A DNA stretch of 64,000 bases from Gorsachius magnificus (taxonomy: Eukaryota > Chordata > Aves > Pelecaniformes > Ardeidae): positions 22,354,213 to 22,418,212 of the forward strand of contig CM067089.1 of NCBI GenBank assembly GCA_034008185.1. Direction: 5' to 3'. A model generated the notes under the pieces. The model made no database searches. It was given only the letters and a program-made list of their open reading frames with translations, and was not told where the DNA came from. Below, piece by piece: positions 34,577 through 48,689 of this stretch. Position 1 is the first letter of the stretch. Every line of letters starts with the position of its first letter. The position numbers and the translations under genes were made by a program.

Positions 34577-35436
34577 CTGTTAAAATAAAAATAATTTAAG
34601 AGACATTAAGTTAGACTTAATTCATCAGGATTTGTTTTCTCTTTAAGAATCTACAGCAAGCTTAATGTCCAAGGAAAGAGGCCTGCAATAGCTTAGATTC
34701 AGAAGGCTGGTGGGAAGGTGAGGGTTGCTTTTAAACACACACAAGAGACCCACGCACGCAGACACACTCCCCCCGCCTTTTTCAAAACAATGGTTTGTGA
34801 AGTTCACTTTCTTATGAACTTCAGAACAGTCTTCTGGAGCCTTCTAAAACAAATCCTAGTGTAAGAACACTCTTTAAAAACCACAGAGACACTGCTGCCT
34901 AAATTCATGTTTTAATTAATTGGCAGATACAGTTGCATTTTCCTAGTACTCCTGGAATTGTGTGATCATATGAACTATAATAGACCCTGCCCCACCTTAC
35001 ACCACTTCTGCAACATCCTACTACACATACAGCCTCATGCTAATCACATGCGTAGTACAAATCTACAACCAGGTTAGTTGGATCTCTTGCAGCTCCTTGC
35101 CTGAATACAAATTGCATTTCTGCAACACTAGAAGTTTGCTTGGCAAAGACAGGAAAAACCTACAAGATAAACAAATTTAAAAACTCTTCTGTCTTTTTCT
35201 CAGAATAACTGCATAAGCCTCTCAGCCGAAGAAGAAAAAAGGGCACTCTTCTCTACTCGCTGCTTTGGACAGCAAGCATGCTCTCTGAAGCTGCAATACA
35301 AAAAGGCAGATGCACTGAGCTGTTGAGCTGGAGAAAGAACAACTAACAAGCTTCCTAAACTTTTCAAGATAATAAATGGAAGCTTTGGGAATGAAAAAGA
35401 AATACAGAAAAGAATAGCCAGAACTAGGGAAAGTAA

Positions 35437-35539
35437 AAAAAAAAAACAACCACCAAACCAAACAAACAAAAAAACCCACAAAAACCACCACCACCAAAAA
35501 ACCAAACAAAACCCCAAACCAACCAACCAACAAAAAAAA
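35437..35539 (+). repeat. A/C-rich low-complexity tract
   Basis: About 100 bases composed almost only of A and C, with A-runs and CCA/CCAAA units. The 111- and 115-codon minus-strand frames rich in Phe, Val and Trp over this tract are artefacts of it. Confidence 0.85.
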
Positions 35540-37077
35540 TCCAACACAAGAAATCAAGATAAGAGGAGTCCTGAGGAGAATTTAAGACAAAAAGCATTAA
35601 AAAGCAGGTGAAGGTACAGCCAGTACACAGGCAAAGACGAGGGGTTTAAAAGTAACTTGGATAATCCAGAGACCAGAAATATTTAAGTACAAACCCTTGG
35701 CTCAACTTGCTGAAACCTACATTTTATTCCTAATAAAAGTTAACAAGTCTAATGGCTAATAGTGTCACAGGAACACTGGCATTTATATTCTTGATGATCC
35801 CATATTGCACTTATCTGTCACATGAGCTTTGAGGCGGGGGAGAAAAAAAGCCTGTAATTCCTGAATCCTTAGACAAGCTGCTGCTTTTCTATCTACCAAC
35901 ATAACTCAATTATTTTACTTCAAAAAACCAAAACCCAAACCCTCCTGATTCTAAGATAAATTAAATTCCATTTTACTATAGTTCCTATTGAAAAGCCTTA
36001 AGTATCAAAGTAAAAAGCCTATCAGGAAGCATGTTAACTTAACTGTGACAAACTATGGTGAGGAAGCAAAGTAGGAAGAATAATGCAGAGAGGGGTTTGT
36101 TTTAAATATGTAAGACCACAGAGAACAACATCAAAGTGCAATAGTTTTGCTGTTAACTTAAGCAAAACTGCAATTAAAAAAAAGGAACTTTGGGAATCAT
36201 TATGCAGTCTCTTACCTTTCAGCCACCAGTTCAAATCAGGACACCACCACTAACTTGTGAGAGGTTAAAAGGAACGTGATGATTCAATCTTTTTGGCTTA
36301 AGAACAACCCCCCAACTTGTCAGATAATATCGTGGTGTGACATTACAATTGTGTCACCTCTCAATAGCTCATGGAAATGCAGAGGATCATAAAGCATGCT
36401 TTCATCAATGTTTATTTAAGTATGCTTTATAGAGTGCTTGTCTGCTTACAAGCATTTGGACAACATTAAATATAGTAAGACTACTAGGGATCAACACTCA
36501 AACTCTTCTTCCCCAAAACTGATCCTTTCTATAGAACAGTCAGCAGCATCATAGTCCTGTCAATTCCTCCAGCCTCCTTCAAATCCAGTGAGCCCCAAGA
36601 TGGAAAAGTAGCTCGATTAGCAAGAAAAACCAGACTTCAGCAGATGTACATAGCTGCACAGGTGGAATGAGATGATGAAGACAAGCTTGCTCGCAGAGGA
36701 TACATAGGATATCACACTCTCCATTAATCCATTTCTGTGATAACAAATAGACATTTTATTTACAAAAGTGGGGGGACTTTTATTTTTTCTTTCAATTAAA
36801 GTTGTGAGTCCTGATGTGGTTAAAGATTACGTTCCCCTGCAGTCTAACTGAAATTCCCAGCTTACACGAAGATCACAAAACGGCTTGTCATAATTAGGAT
36901 TTAACTTATGCACATACTGTTGATTACACAGCAACTCTGGTCAGCTTCCCTGATATTCAGAGACTCTAGCTTTTATGGTAACACAGCATTTTACATTAAG
37001 CTCTCTGAAACTGACTGTGTACACTGTAAAACTGTTTCAGACTGGATAGTTGGTGCTGTGTTATTGACAAAAATTTA

Positions 37078-37131
37078 AAATATATACTAAACAAGTATAT
37101 GTATTTTACATATATTATTATATATATATTA
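37078..37131. repeat. TA-rich tract
   Basis: Mostly A and T with several TATATA blocks. Confidence 0.8.
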
Positions 37132-40100
37132 TATACAAGAGTATTTTTAGTGCAAGACTTACTCACTAAAGGACTACTGCCTGAAAGATCTAAATATCAG
37201 TGAAGCACCAATCACACTGCTAATATTTGCATCTGAGGAGTATTCACTCAATTACTACAATGAGCTCTTCTTACCAGCAGCATTTGCAGGCATTGCAGAC
37301 TTACAGGGGTCACCAGCTCCCTTTTAAAAGCAGAACTCGGTCTCAGTAGTGGTGCTTGCTTCAGTAGGAAGACTGGGAGCACAGAAAGGCGCTCATACTA
37401 TTCTTGCTGTATGTATCCTGTCTTAGAGCAGCTTACTCTCATTGGCTTAAGTATCAGCTCAGCATTGGAAAGTGGCACTAAAGCTGCTTGGAAGTTTTTA
37501 AAACCAAGTAAAAATTTTGCAAACAAGTCAGTAAGTCAAAGATTAGTCTCTTTGTTTTAACTCAGTCCTGTTGAGCTCAGTGAAGTCAGTTCAGAAGCTC
37601 TCTCCCTGAAAGGTTTTCATAGTGTTATATCCTGAACGTGGCAGCATCCAGAACCAACCTGCCAGCCCTTTCAGATCAATAACTACAACTTCAAGGTGCA
37701 CTACTCCATGCTAGCATTTACTACCAGAGCTCAAGTTTAATCTAGAGCACAGAACAGTAGGAACTGACTAACACCCTTTTCACAGTACTTTGGTAAGGTA
37801 GGACCATAGTCTTTAAAGGGAATTTTTTCTGCCCAGCAAGTTAAAACTTCATGAAAGAGACACTACATGATCTTTTTTGGCACCTAACTGGAAAAGCAAT
37901 GCTATGCTCTCCTGAAAATATGTAAGAACCTCAGGAAGGGCAGGAAAATCAATTACAACTTTAGTAATTCCTTTGCCAAAACAAAGGCTATATAAAGTAA
38001 ATACTGAGTGTTTGGAAGTACATACTTGAACTTTTATAAAAGCTTTCAAAAGAAACAGCTCTGATTTTTCAACTGTCTGGTTCTTGCTCTGCCAGATTCA
38101 GGTTCAGGCATTACAAGTGAGGAAACCATAACTAGCGAGAGACTTGAGAACTGCCGACTGAGATGTTTCTCCAAATATATTTCCTAGCAAGAGACATTTC
38201 TCAGTGTTTGAACTAGAAAACAAGGGATGATTCTCTGCTTAGGTAACTACTTTCAACACTGGGGAAAACACAAAGAAACAAAAAAAACCCCAAAACCCAC
38301 CAGCCCTGAAAGCATGACCTCAGCCTAGGGTATTACAAGAGGGAAAACTGAACAAGTGTCCACAAGGAGATAAAAATTTCACTAGGGATTTCTACAAGGA
38401 GCCTTACTTTTCAATCTACTCAAAGCTAGGGAAAATTATATTAAAACATGATTTAGTCTTACATAAAGAGCTGGGGCTGCTTTGGGGACCAGCTGGAAAG
38501 CACTTCCCATTCTTTTCACACGGGTCCATTAAACAAAATTTCAGGGAAGCAGAGACCAGCACCAGCACTACACCCAAAAATGCTCAGCTAGCCCAAAGCA
38601 GTCCATGGAGATTAAGAAGGGAAAGAATATCTTAAGTAGCGTATCAGAAAGCCATCTCTTCAGGCTGGCAATTATAATATGAGGAGGGAATTCCTTTGAG
38701 ACCCAGAGTGCTTTCCTTCGTTCATCCTATGGATTATTTGCACTTAGACACACATGTCTATAAAGATATTTAAACAACTAATTCATGTTTAAGCACCTAA
38801 CTCCCATTTCAGCAATCCCATCCAGCCATTCTGGCACTTCAGCAAACAAGCTGCACCAGACCTCTGGCGTCCCCTTTCTCCAGAAGTACAGGAACAGGTC
38901 CCCCTCGGAAGAGGTTTCTTATTGTTAGCACTCTGTTGGCACATTCCTGATCTAAAACGCTCACATAAACTGCTTTCTCTGGCAGTTAAACTCTTCACTC
39001 CTGAATGACTCTTATCAGGATCGGCTATGCGTTCCGAATCAGAGTAAATGAATGAGAAAAAATTGTTTATGACAAGTTATTTCAACATCATTTGTCCCCA
39101 GGACAGGCAACTGCAACCCAAACCACATGACCTGGACTCCTCGCATGCAGCAGCTGTTGGCCTTTGACGCCCAGCCCTCAGCAAGGCTGTCTCCCTCGTA
39201 TCCCACGCACCTCTCCAACGCAGACGAGCTCAGACAAGAGCAATGCTCCAAGCACGTGCTATTACCTTCCCTGCTTACGCACTGAACTGTACGATGAATA
39301 GGCATCCTCCTTTCTTCTTAAGGTGGTAAAAAGACAGAAATAACACTGTAACAGAGCAGAAATCCAGCTCTTCGGTACTCCTACCTAGGAGCTCAATGAG
39401 TTTATGCGACAGAAAACTGAGGAACCAGCAAGTGCTTCCTGGCTCACTCTCAAAAACACTTTCTGAAAACACTGACTTTCTGGCCTACATGACTTTATAT
39501 GCGCTTTATTCTCAGTTCACCCACCAAACACAAAAACATTCTGCCTTTTCACCCAAGGGTGAGAAGTCCCTGCAGTCTCTCTTAGCAAGTTAGAGAGAAG
39601 AAAAGTTACAAGGAAAAAGGACAAAATTCTACTTGCCTTTTTAAACCATCTGAAAGTATTGGGTAGCCATACTCTTCAGATTTTCAAAAATATTGCTGAA
39701 GTCTTAACTGCTGGAATTAATACAGGCTTAATCTCACACCCAAATCAAAATGCAGGATCACAGAGAAAGGAGAAATTCCTTTGAGTTAGTCCTGTGATTA
39801 TCTGTTGGTTAATTTAGAGATTAACAAATCTCATGAACAAAAATACAGTGACTTGTACCTCTCAAAATTGGCAGAGCTCCAATTTTCTTTACGTAGAGTC
39901 AGTTAGGTAACAGCCACAGAACAATATATGCATATTGGTTCTAGGTCCCTTGGCAAAACTACAATTTCAGCAGCTCTACAGCTGATGAGCAGAGGAGGCG
40001 CATGTTTCACCACTCCGGAAACAAATTCTGCAGACTGACTGGAACACATGCCACCGTGCACCTGCAGTGAAAGACAAGCCCTGACTTCTTCTAGCTAGGA

Positions 40101-41423
40101 AGTTTAGTCAACATTTAACTCCAGTTCACTAACGGCCAATTAATGCAGGGTAAAGTGTAAAAAAGCTAAGCTAGGTGATCCGCATTCATTTGTTCCTGAA
40201 TGTTATGTTCCCCTCTGCACAGCCCTGGTACAATCAAGGTTTCAAGTTAAAAAAATCCTCTGCCATCTCTCCCCCCAACAGGTTTTTGTTGTTGTTTTGG
40301 TCTTGTTTTTCTTGCAAGGTCTAGACCAGACCTTGCAACACCGTGCAATGCGTGGCACATTTCTAGAGATTTTCTTATCTGAAATGAGAACAGATTGCTA
40401 CTTATATAGTCTGACCTAGCAGCTAATGTGATCAGAGCAATCTCTAGTCCTACTTCCCAAAAATAACGACGTCAATGTCCACTAAACTTGATAAAGAAGA
40501 GATCAAAAAGAGTAGCCACCTGGCATTCCCTACAGGTTCCCCAAAATATCATTGTCTTCTCCCAATCTAAGCTCTTAATAGATTAAAAGAACTGGATTCT
40601 AACAGCTAGGGAAAAGCTGAGGAGCCAGGAGCCTACATCCTAGTTTCCAGAACGCATAAATACTGCAAGTTGTTTTAAAAGGCTGCTGGGATTGCACAAG
40701 ACAGCATACAAGCTCACCGTGGGGATGTGTGGAAGCAAGCTTTGTGTATCTCCAAAATCAATACTTCACTATAGTAAGCATTACCAAGAGCTTTACATAT
40801 GATAGAAGTAAACATGGGCCCAAAATTAAGGAGATTTGAGCCAATGAAGGAGAAGCGAGAATTAACTGCAATCCTTCTCAATATGCCTGTAAAATATACT
40901 CTTCAAAGCTGATTCCCTGTGAATTAAAGTGATCATTCAGGGGCCCAGGCCCACCATATCAAGAGGGAAACAGTGCCATTCACAGCCGCACATGAATGCA
41001 AGGCTAGAATTACAAATGCAGTTTGACAGGGGGAACCCAGAGCTGTCAAGCCTGTTCTGTTTGCCTAATTTCATTACAATGGCACAAATGCTTTCATTTG
41101 TCACACTCCAGCTTCATGTGTTTATCTCCCTTTCATTAAACATGACTTTAACAAATGATTGTTCCATAGAGCCAAGATCCCAAGCGCCCCTCAGAATTGA
41201 GATTTTTATTTTGGGGAAGGATGACAAGAATGCACACTGAGCATTTGACTCTTGATATCCTCTAGTCAGGGCAGCATAAACTCAACTGAAATATTGTCTC
41301 CTATAGGAATTACTTGCATCTACCAGCGATGCAGGAGCATTGACAGTCCTGCCAGTGTTAGCCATTAGTTATCAGGGGTTTCATCTGATGCCATGCTTCA
41401 AATTCAGCTGTTCTGACTGCCCA

Positions 41424-41654
41424 TCAAAAATCCCTGGGCATTTTTTCATAATCAGGTACTTGCAGAGTATCTTCAGCCAAAATTACACTGAAAACTCCAG
41501 CTTTGTCTCCACTGCTATTCCAAGTGATTTTCACCCACTTGTAGTATTCTGTCCCAGAGGGAGTGGTATTGTGAGAAGTAGAAGATACTTCAGTCACAAG
41601 GAAAACAAATGCCATCAACAGAAGTACGGAACTACAAAATGTGCAAGCTTTCAT
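41424..41654 (-). CDS. Possible small secreted protein or first coding exon, unidentified
   Basis: A 76-codon frame starting at an ATG (41652-41654) and ending at a stop. I do not recognise the family. The start, MKACTFCSSVLLLMAFVFLV, has the layout of a signal peptide: a Lys, then a hydrophobic core, then a small-residue region (TEVSSTS). The following part has two N-glycosylation sequons (NTT, NSS) and a WVKITW-type strand. A possible splice donor (CAA then GTACCT) occurs in phase 0, which would make 41460-41654 a 65-codon exon. The base at -3 of the ATG is T, a poor initiation context. It lies inside a GBF1 intron on the same strand. It could equally be a chance frame; no second exon was found by eye. 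Confidence 0.25.
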   Translation of the reverse strand: MKACTFCSSVLLLMAFVFLVTEVSSTSHNTTPSGTEYYKWVKITWNSSGDKAGVFSVILAEDTLQVPDYEKMPRDF

Positions 41655-44600
41655 GGACTTAAAGTACAGACATGACTACTCACTTCTTGAATTTTAACAC
41701 CAGTCACACAGATTGCTAAGTGCAGAAAAAAATTAAGTTGTTGGGATAGCAGCTTATTTCCAAAGTTAATGTTGTTTAATTCTGCTTTTATTTCTTAGCA
41801 CTGAGGAGATAGCAGAGATAGGAATAATTGAATCTTGACAAACTTTTTTCTGAGCTATGGTTGACACATATTAGTCAGAGGTTATATTCAAAAGACTGCT
41901 TCAAAACAAGAACAGCTCTTAAAGTGAACTGAGGGGTAATTTGGCATAGCAAGGTTGGAGGTCACCAGCAGAATACCTTTCTACAAATCCTGAAGTATTT
42001 CTTCCCACCCTGTGACCTGAATACCTCTGAAAGGACCATGACTATTCTGATGAAAGGCAACAAATCAATTAAATCTATATAGTAAAAGGCTAACATTTCC
42101 AAATTGGTCTCCGATGAGTGTGTTTATTGCCAGAGTGAATAGCAATATCCATCTACCTTTAAGTGTAATTTCAATGCTAATCCATAGTTGTTTTCTAGAA
42201 AACCTTCCTCCTATGTCATGCTAGAGGATAAGCACTAGAGCAACACCTGATTACGCTAGCACATTCCAGAAAAAAGATTAGATCAAGACCCATGGTTTGT
42301 AAAGCTGCATATGCAAATTCAGAATTACTTAAATAAATTTTGATCTCCATTACAGAGAGGTTGATTGCTCTCAGGGAAAGGAGATGGGGGAATCCAGCTG
42401 ACCTGAGCCTTTGATAAGTTCTGGAATATACAACTACTTTTGTGGCTTTTTCAGACAGATGCAAGCTCTAAACTGTTAGTGCCAACTGTAACGGCACTTA
42501 ATCCTACTCTAGAAAACTGAACTCTTCAATAGCTCTACAAAAACTGATTTGAGAACCTATCCCTTTCTGAAGGGTTTTTTTCCCCCATGGGTGTAAGTTA
42601 TTTAACACAAGGCTCTCAACAACTTCCAGGGAAAAGAAATCAACCTTCCCATACACCTACAAGGAAAAAGTCCTTCAGTAAGCTAAATTCAATGATTTCA
42701 CAGGTAACTGGAAGTTTAACATTATTCTTTAAAAAAAGAAAACAACCCATAACAACATGGTGAGTGAAATGCAGGTAAGCTTCACCATTTGTCTCTGTTT
42801 AGAACTAGCTGAAACTGTTTTGAAAGATTTCTTACAGAAAATCACCAGGCACATGACAACAGCCAGTTCTTGTGATGAACCTGCACCAGCTCTGAGCTTC
42901 AGAACCCACAAGCATTCCTCTGATGCAATGACATTCAACTCTAAATGAAATTACTAAACCAAACTAAACCAAAGCAAAAAGCAGTCATCCCATGACAAAT
43001 TCATCTGCCCTTGACCAAACGTTGATAGTTATTGATCTCGCTGCTGTTGTGAATTAGGGCCAGGTTTCCCAAGGTTCCCTCCTAATACAAGAAAGAGAGC
43101 ATGGCCACTCTAACAAGGCCGACTAGGCTAAATGAAACCTATGGGGAATTGCATTGCACACTGCCAAGTCCAGAGGATGGACTGATCTGTCCATCTTACT
43201 GACAGCACAAGTTTGATGTATGTCAAGTTTAAGCACTCTTTTTCCTCTCTAAAAGAAATTGGCAGATGTCGAAGGAAGAGCAATTAGGTTGTGACACTCT
43301 ACAGAACTCTGTTCAGTCACTGGACTTGCTTCACTATGGTATTTTATATGTCTTGCACGGTACCAGGCCCAAACTAAGTAGGCAATTTAAAAGCCCAGGA
43401 GAAATTAAAACTTCTTCGCTGGTATTTTAAGGCACAGTAATTCTCCACAGCTTTGTGTGTCTACCACACTATGAATAGCTCTCTCATTGCAAATCCACCA
43501 TGTTGTGAGAAGGAAAGCTTCACTATTTCTAAGAGGCTCGAGAATAAGATTACAGTTTTATCATCAATTAGCTGCCTGGACGTTACCCTGTTCTGTTTAC
43601 CCCTTTCTCAAGGGAAGACCATGAGTGCTAAGGGGAAAAATTAAAAGGGAACTGAAGAACAACAAATCCCAAAAAGCCAAGACATTTCTTGTGTTGTCAG
43701 AGAGTCTGAAGAGCATCAGTGAGACAGACAAAATTTGAAGAATGAAACGAAGAAAAGCCTGACAGCCCAAGAGGAAAGAGAATCTTTTAATGACAAAAAT
43801 CTCTTCAAGGTTTAATGTACCTTACTGTTATGATTTACACAAATTCTTCTATCCGACCTGACCAATCTAGAAGACATTGTGCTTCATCATGTTATTACCA
43901 GAAAGTAAAATCCCCAAGTGCTAATGGCAAGACACAATTGGCCATAGCTCAATTGCCAACACACTAAGTTACCACAGATGCAAAATGGGAGCCTCAGGGA
44001 GAGCAGGGTACAAAACATCGTGGGATTATTAGTTTCAAACCTACAGGGGTGGAAAAAAGACACCAGAGAACAAAAGCAAAAGGGAGAAGAGACTGGCCTG
44101 GTTGCAGTCAATCCAACTGTTGCCTTAAGACATTGCAACAGTAAAAACATTAAGCAATGTTTTTTTTTCCCCACAGCAACAATTGAAGCAATCAGTGTAC
44201 ATGCAGCATATGCACACAGAGGCAGAAATTCAGGCTGCTTCCATTAAAAGGCAGCTCGATTCCTAGAATAATGAAAAAAAGTTAGTATTATGTTCCTGAG
44301 AATGGACTGGGGAAAGAAATTAATTTCTGCATACTAATTAATAATTTCTAGCTATGTGCTAGAGCAATCTACTGATACAAGGTGCTGACGTTACATGAAG
44401 GGAAGCAGAAGCCTGAGATGTAACACTCATTTACAGTTTTTGCAACTGAAGAGATCTGTGAATGCAAAACAGGATGTATCTTAAGATGGACATCATGGAA
44501 ACGATATTACATCAGTCTCCAACCACATTAAATAATTTTTTTCCATGTCCTGGAATCAGGCACCAGCTGTAAAACAATAAAATGTCTGTGAGGAATCAAA

Positions 44601-47600
44601 ATTACCTAAAAATCTATGTGAAGAAATTAAGGGATTCCACACATGCATAAAAAGTTAGTTGCCCTTATCACAGCCTAGACAGAGGAATGCATAAGCAGTT
44701 AATTTATCTACCAGTTGGGAGCCTAAGCATTATACTTCATCATATCTGAAAATGAAGACAATAATTCAGCCTCCATTAGTAAAATCCATTAATTACTAGG
44801 GTCAAAGCATCATCCCAAAGGAAAGAGCAAAGTTTATTAACAGGTGAGAGGTAGAAAAGTACTTTTTGATTCCTATTCTGTCTGTTCCTCCAGACTCAGA
44901 GGATCTATATACTTAGTTAAACAGAAGTTATATACTTTTGGCAGAAAAAAGGTACAGGTAGTTTGGAATGATTCCTCTTCCAAGCAGCAAGACTTTGGTG
45001 CCATTTGGGTTTCAGCATGAACTAGCTGTTCCCCCGGCAAGAGAAGATCTTTGTTGGTGAGCTACATAATTGGCATTCTTAAACCAAAGCTGGGATTGTT
45101 GTGGTCAAAAAAATTTGCCAAGAACACTTCTTTTCTTACAGTCTGTAAGGTTAAATACTATTGATTTTGTTCCACTTGCACTGGCTGAAGAAGCTGATGT
45201 GACAGAAATTAAAGAATTTTAGGATTTTTGGATTTCACATTGTGCTCTACACAGTTCTATAAACTTATCCAGGATTTTGACCTGATTTCCATCAGGAGGT
45301 CTAAACAATGCTACAAATCCTACTTATGCTACTATTTCAGAATGCACACAACTACAGGTAGCCTAGGAATGCAACTATTTCCACGAGGCAACACGATACC
45401 CTGAGACACCAGACTGAGTCAAAGCTCCTTCTGCAACACCTTTGGTCAATGGCCAACTGCAATCCAGGACAAAATTTTTCTGCTCACAACCTTAACTTCC
45501 CCAATTTAGACAAAGTTTTTCAGGGCAGAAAGAGTCCATGTGTATATTGACAGCTCATATCTCTCCTGGGAAGACTGCAAACACCAAATAAAGATTCAGG
45601 TAAAGTATGGCTTGACATTAGCAAGCCCATGGTCCTGCTCCCTATTGCATCAGCTTCTCTGAAGCAGCCATTTAACTGATGACAGATAACCAGTACCCTG
45701 AGCAGCAGGCTTGCATAAGGAGTATGAGTAACTCCTCATTATATAGGCCACTAGCACTATACCTTAGAAAGAGAAAATTGGTTACAGTCTCTAAGAAAGT
45801 GCGAAATATATGTTTTAGTTTATTGCTAATGGTTTTGGTCTAGTATATGCCCATGACAGAAGAAACCACTAGAATGCTTCAGAAGCTCAACTGAGTGATC
45901 CTGTCCTAACTTTATAGAGGCCATCACTCACAGTCCAGCAAGAGTGATCTAAAAGTGACAGCACAGCACAAAACTTCAACTCACACAGATAAACAGGGCT
46001 GTTTGTTCAAGCCAGCCCCCAGTTCACACACTGATGTTGGCTTCTTCAATCCCTCTCTCCTTCCCCTAGGGCACAATGCAGCCTGGCTCTCCCAGTGCAT
46101 TACACAGCACACACTGAACAGGTCAGTGGACACAACTCTGCTTTAACCTCTCACCCCTACCATTTCTGCTACCATGACCTCTGGGATGGAACCATTATAC
46201 TTCAGCAGCATTTGTTGCCAAGATGTGGTAAAAAGGCAAATCAAAAGAATTTCCTTTTGATTTTCAAGCCTAGACCTATAGAATTTGCTCTGACAGGACA
46301 TAAGCACATATGCAAATAAACTGAGCATCAGATGGTAGCAAGGTCCTTGATCATAGGTAGGTAAATCAGTCTACTGCTCTCAGCCTCTGCCACTCGTTTC
46401 CTCTTCATGATCTTGAGCAAGTCACTTCAACTCTGCTTCAATTCCTCATATGAAAAGGGGACATATTTGGCCTTTTTAAGTGCTGTGCCATTAGATTACC
46501 TGCAAATAATCTCAAAAAAGCAGCTCAGGGTAATAGCAATCCAATAAAGACTTCCTGCCCTATCAACCCATGTTTCCCCAAAACCAAAAGTTAACTAAGA
46601 CTCTTTGTGAAGGAAGCTATTTCTCAAGTTCATATTTAAGTTAGGGAAATATGACAAGCACTGTATAATACAAGTTAAGATCAAAATAATCTTTATCACA
46701 CAGAAAACCAGTAGTTCACCTTGTGAAGTATCAAGGAAACGAACAGGGACATACTAGAGTCATATCTAGAAACAACTTGGCAGTGCTTGGCCACTCACTT
46801 TTGGGGTGTCAGTGTTAAGGAACTTTATTTAAAAAAAAAAAAAGGCAACTAACTTTCAGAGGAGCTAATGAGTGAGTGGAAGAAAACATACATAATTTTC
46901 TAAAAAGCAGCAGCTAACCAGCTAGTAAATTCTCACAGCCTTGTCAGAATGAAACCACTTGACACAGGGCAGTGTTTTGTTCAGCTTTGAGGCCAGTGCT
47001 TAAAACCAGAAAGTGACTGTAGGTAACAGAAGGACTTCGAGAGCCCTTCCAAAAACTTGGGATGAAATCCCAAAGCCCTGGGAGAGCAAGGCGAGCACCT
47101 GTTTCCCTGAACAGTCAATTTTTTTATGCTGCATACTTTACACAGAAGCTGCATTATTCTGGAGAAGCTGCATTCCAGCCAAAAGTGCACAGTTAATGTT
47201 TTTTGCAGCCCCCAGCCTCCAGTGATGGATGACCATTTTATAATGAAATACTTTATGCTCAATCAACTTACAAAAAACGGATGTTTTATCACACTGAATT
47301 AAAAAGAATGTTTTTAACCAAAAAAAAAAAAAAAAAGCGCAACAGACAAGAGGATCAGTGACGACCAGAAGCAAAAGTTATTCCTGTTAAGGGTGGTTAA
47401 AAAAAATCCAACTGATATTTCACTTTAACTCTTTCACTGCTCTCCAATAACAAGTGGAAATGATGCATGCGCTGAAAACACCTACATGTAAGCCCTGGTC
47501 CAGACTATCAAGACATGAGAATTCAAGACTTCTACAAAGGGTTTTGGTCTGTAACGTCTCAATTAGGTTTCCAAAATGCTAAGGCTAATAACTAGGCACT

Positions 47601-48129
47601 GTCTGAAGATAAACCTTTCAGAATACTTTAATCTCTCATGCCCATTCAGCGTTACAAAACCCATTCCTCAGACACCCCTTAATCAGCTGGGGTTTTCTCC
47701 TCCTCATACTGCTTCCACCTGTCAATGCCAAGTGATAAACCAGAGAAGTAAATGCCCTGCACTCAAAGAATACTGCAATTTCTAGATCAAGTCTTGGAAT
47801 CAACATCCAAATTCAACCGATAATCTCATTCAAGACTCAGTGCTTGCTGTTATACCACAACTGTTACTGTTGTCACATGCTACAGGCCAAGAAGCCCCAG
47901 AGCTTACCAGGGCCATATTTGAATCCACACTACCCCTTGAAAAAGCCCACAGCAGAAGCACTCATTGTGCTTTTTCTCCCAAATAGTACATGAAAAAGCC
48001 TCTGATCTAGTACAAATATGCCAGAATGTTTCTTCACTCTCATATTGCCTTACACTTTTAGGAAAAGAGTCTTTTCTAATAGGAATAAACCAATGGAAGA
48101 ATACAGAAGAGTATGAGATCCACCAGACA
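41655..48129 (-). other. Long upstream GBF1 intron, part 2
   Basis: Unremarkable intronic DNA with short A-runs (near 46830 and 47320-47336). No gene or named repeat seen. Confidence 0.6.
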
Positions 48130-48131
48130 AA

Positions 48132-48372
48132 AGCTGTAACAAGGGAAATGCCAATTAGATATTGTGAAAGACATTTTCTAAAGAAGGGTGTTCAGACACT
48201 GGAACAGTTTGCACAGAGAAGTTGTGGGAGCTCCATCCCTGGAGATATTTAGAATTCATCTGGCTTTAACCCTGAACACAATCTCACTTCCAAGCTGGTC
48301 CTGATTTCATCAGGGGATTGGAGCAGATGACCTCCAGAGGTCTCTCCGTACCTAAATTACTCCAATTCTCAC
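48132..48372 (+). mobile_element. CR1 LINE 3' fragment, degraded
   Basis: Contains the diagnostic CR1 3' region phrases in diverged form: a cacactgg-like unit (gacactggaacag), CCATCCCTGGAGATATT and GATGACCTCCAGAGGTC. It has lost the clean terminal octamer repeat, so it is an old copy. Only the last part of the element is present, as is normal for CR1. Confidence 0.8.
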
Positions 48373-48601
48373 TTGTGATTAACAGAAGCAAAAAAAGCCT
48401 CTGACATTGTACATTATGAATGTAGCCACTCTAACATTCACTGAGTGAAGGGTTTCCCTTCCCAGATCTTCTCCTGGTTAGTATCAGCAATAATTAAATA
48501 CAAAGCAGGAGCTCATTCCAGAACTATCCCTAGAAAACATTCATGATTTTCTAAAACAGTCTTCTAAACAGAAGCTGCAGACTCAGGCTGTGACTGAACT
48601 G

Positions 48602-48685
48602 AAAAAAAAAAAAAAAAAAACCAAACCAAAACCAACCTAACCAAAACAACCCCCCAAAAACCAACAAAAAAACCCCAACCCCCCA
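48602..48685 (+). repeat. Poly-A plus A/C-rich low-complexity tract
   Basis: About 19 A followed by CCAAA/CCAAAA units and C-runs, similar in style to the tract at 35437-35539. Confidence 0.85.
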
Positions 48686-48689
48686 CAAT

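Larger units (their letters stand above)
34577..41423 (-). other. Long upstream GBF1 intron, part 1
   Basis: No GBF1 exon recognised. It contains the A/C-rich tract at 35437-35539, a TA-rich stretch at 37078-37131 and a few CpG dinucleotides near 39140-39300. The reading frames present are short and composition-driven. Confidence 0.65.

Noticed and set aside
35200..35557. Two minus-strand frames with striking Phe/Val/Trp runs resembling membrane segments.
   Set aside because: Produced by the A/C-rich low-complexity tract read on the opposite strand.
39040..39310. A slightly CpG-richer patch considered as a promoter.
   Set aside because: CpG density is far below that of a vertebrate promoter island and no 5' exon lies next to it.
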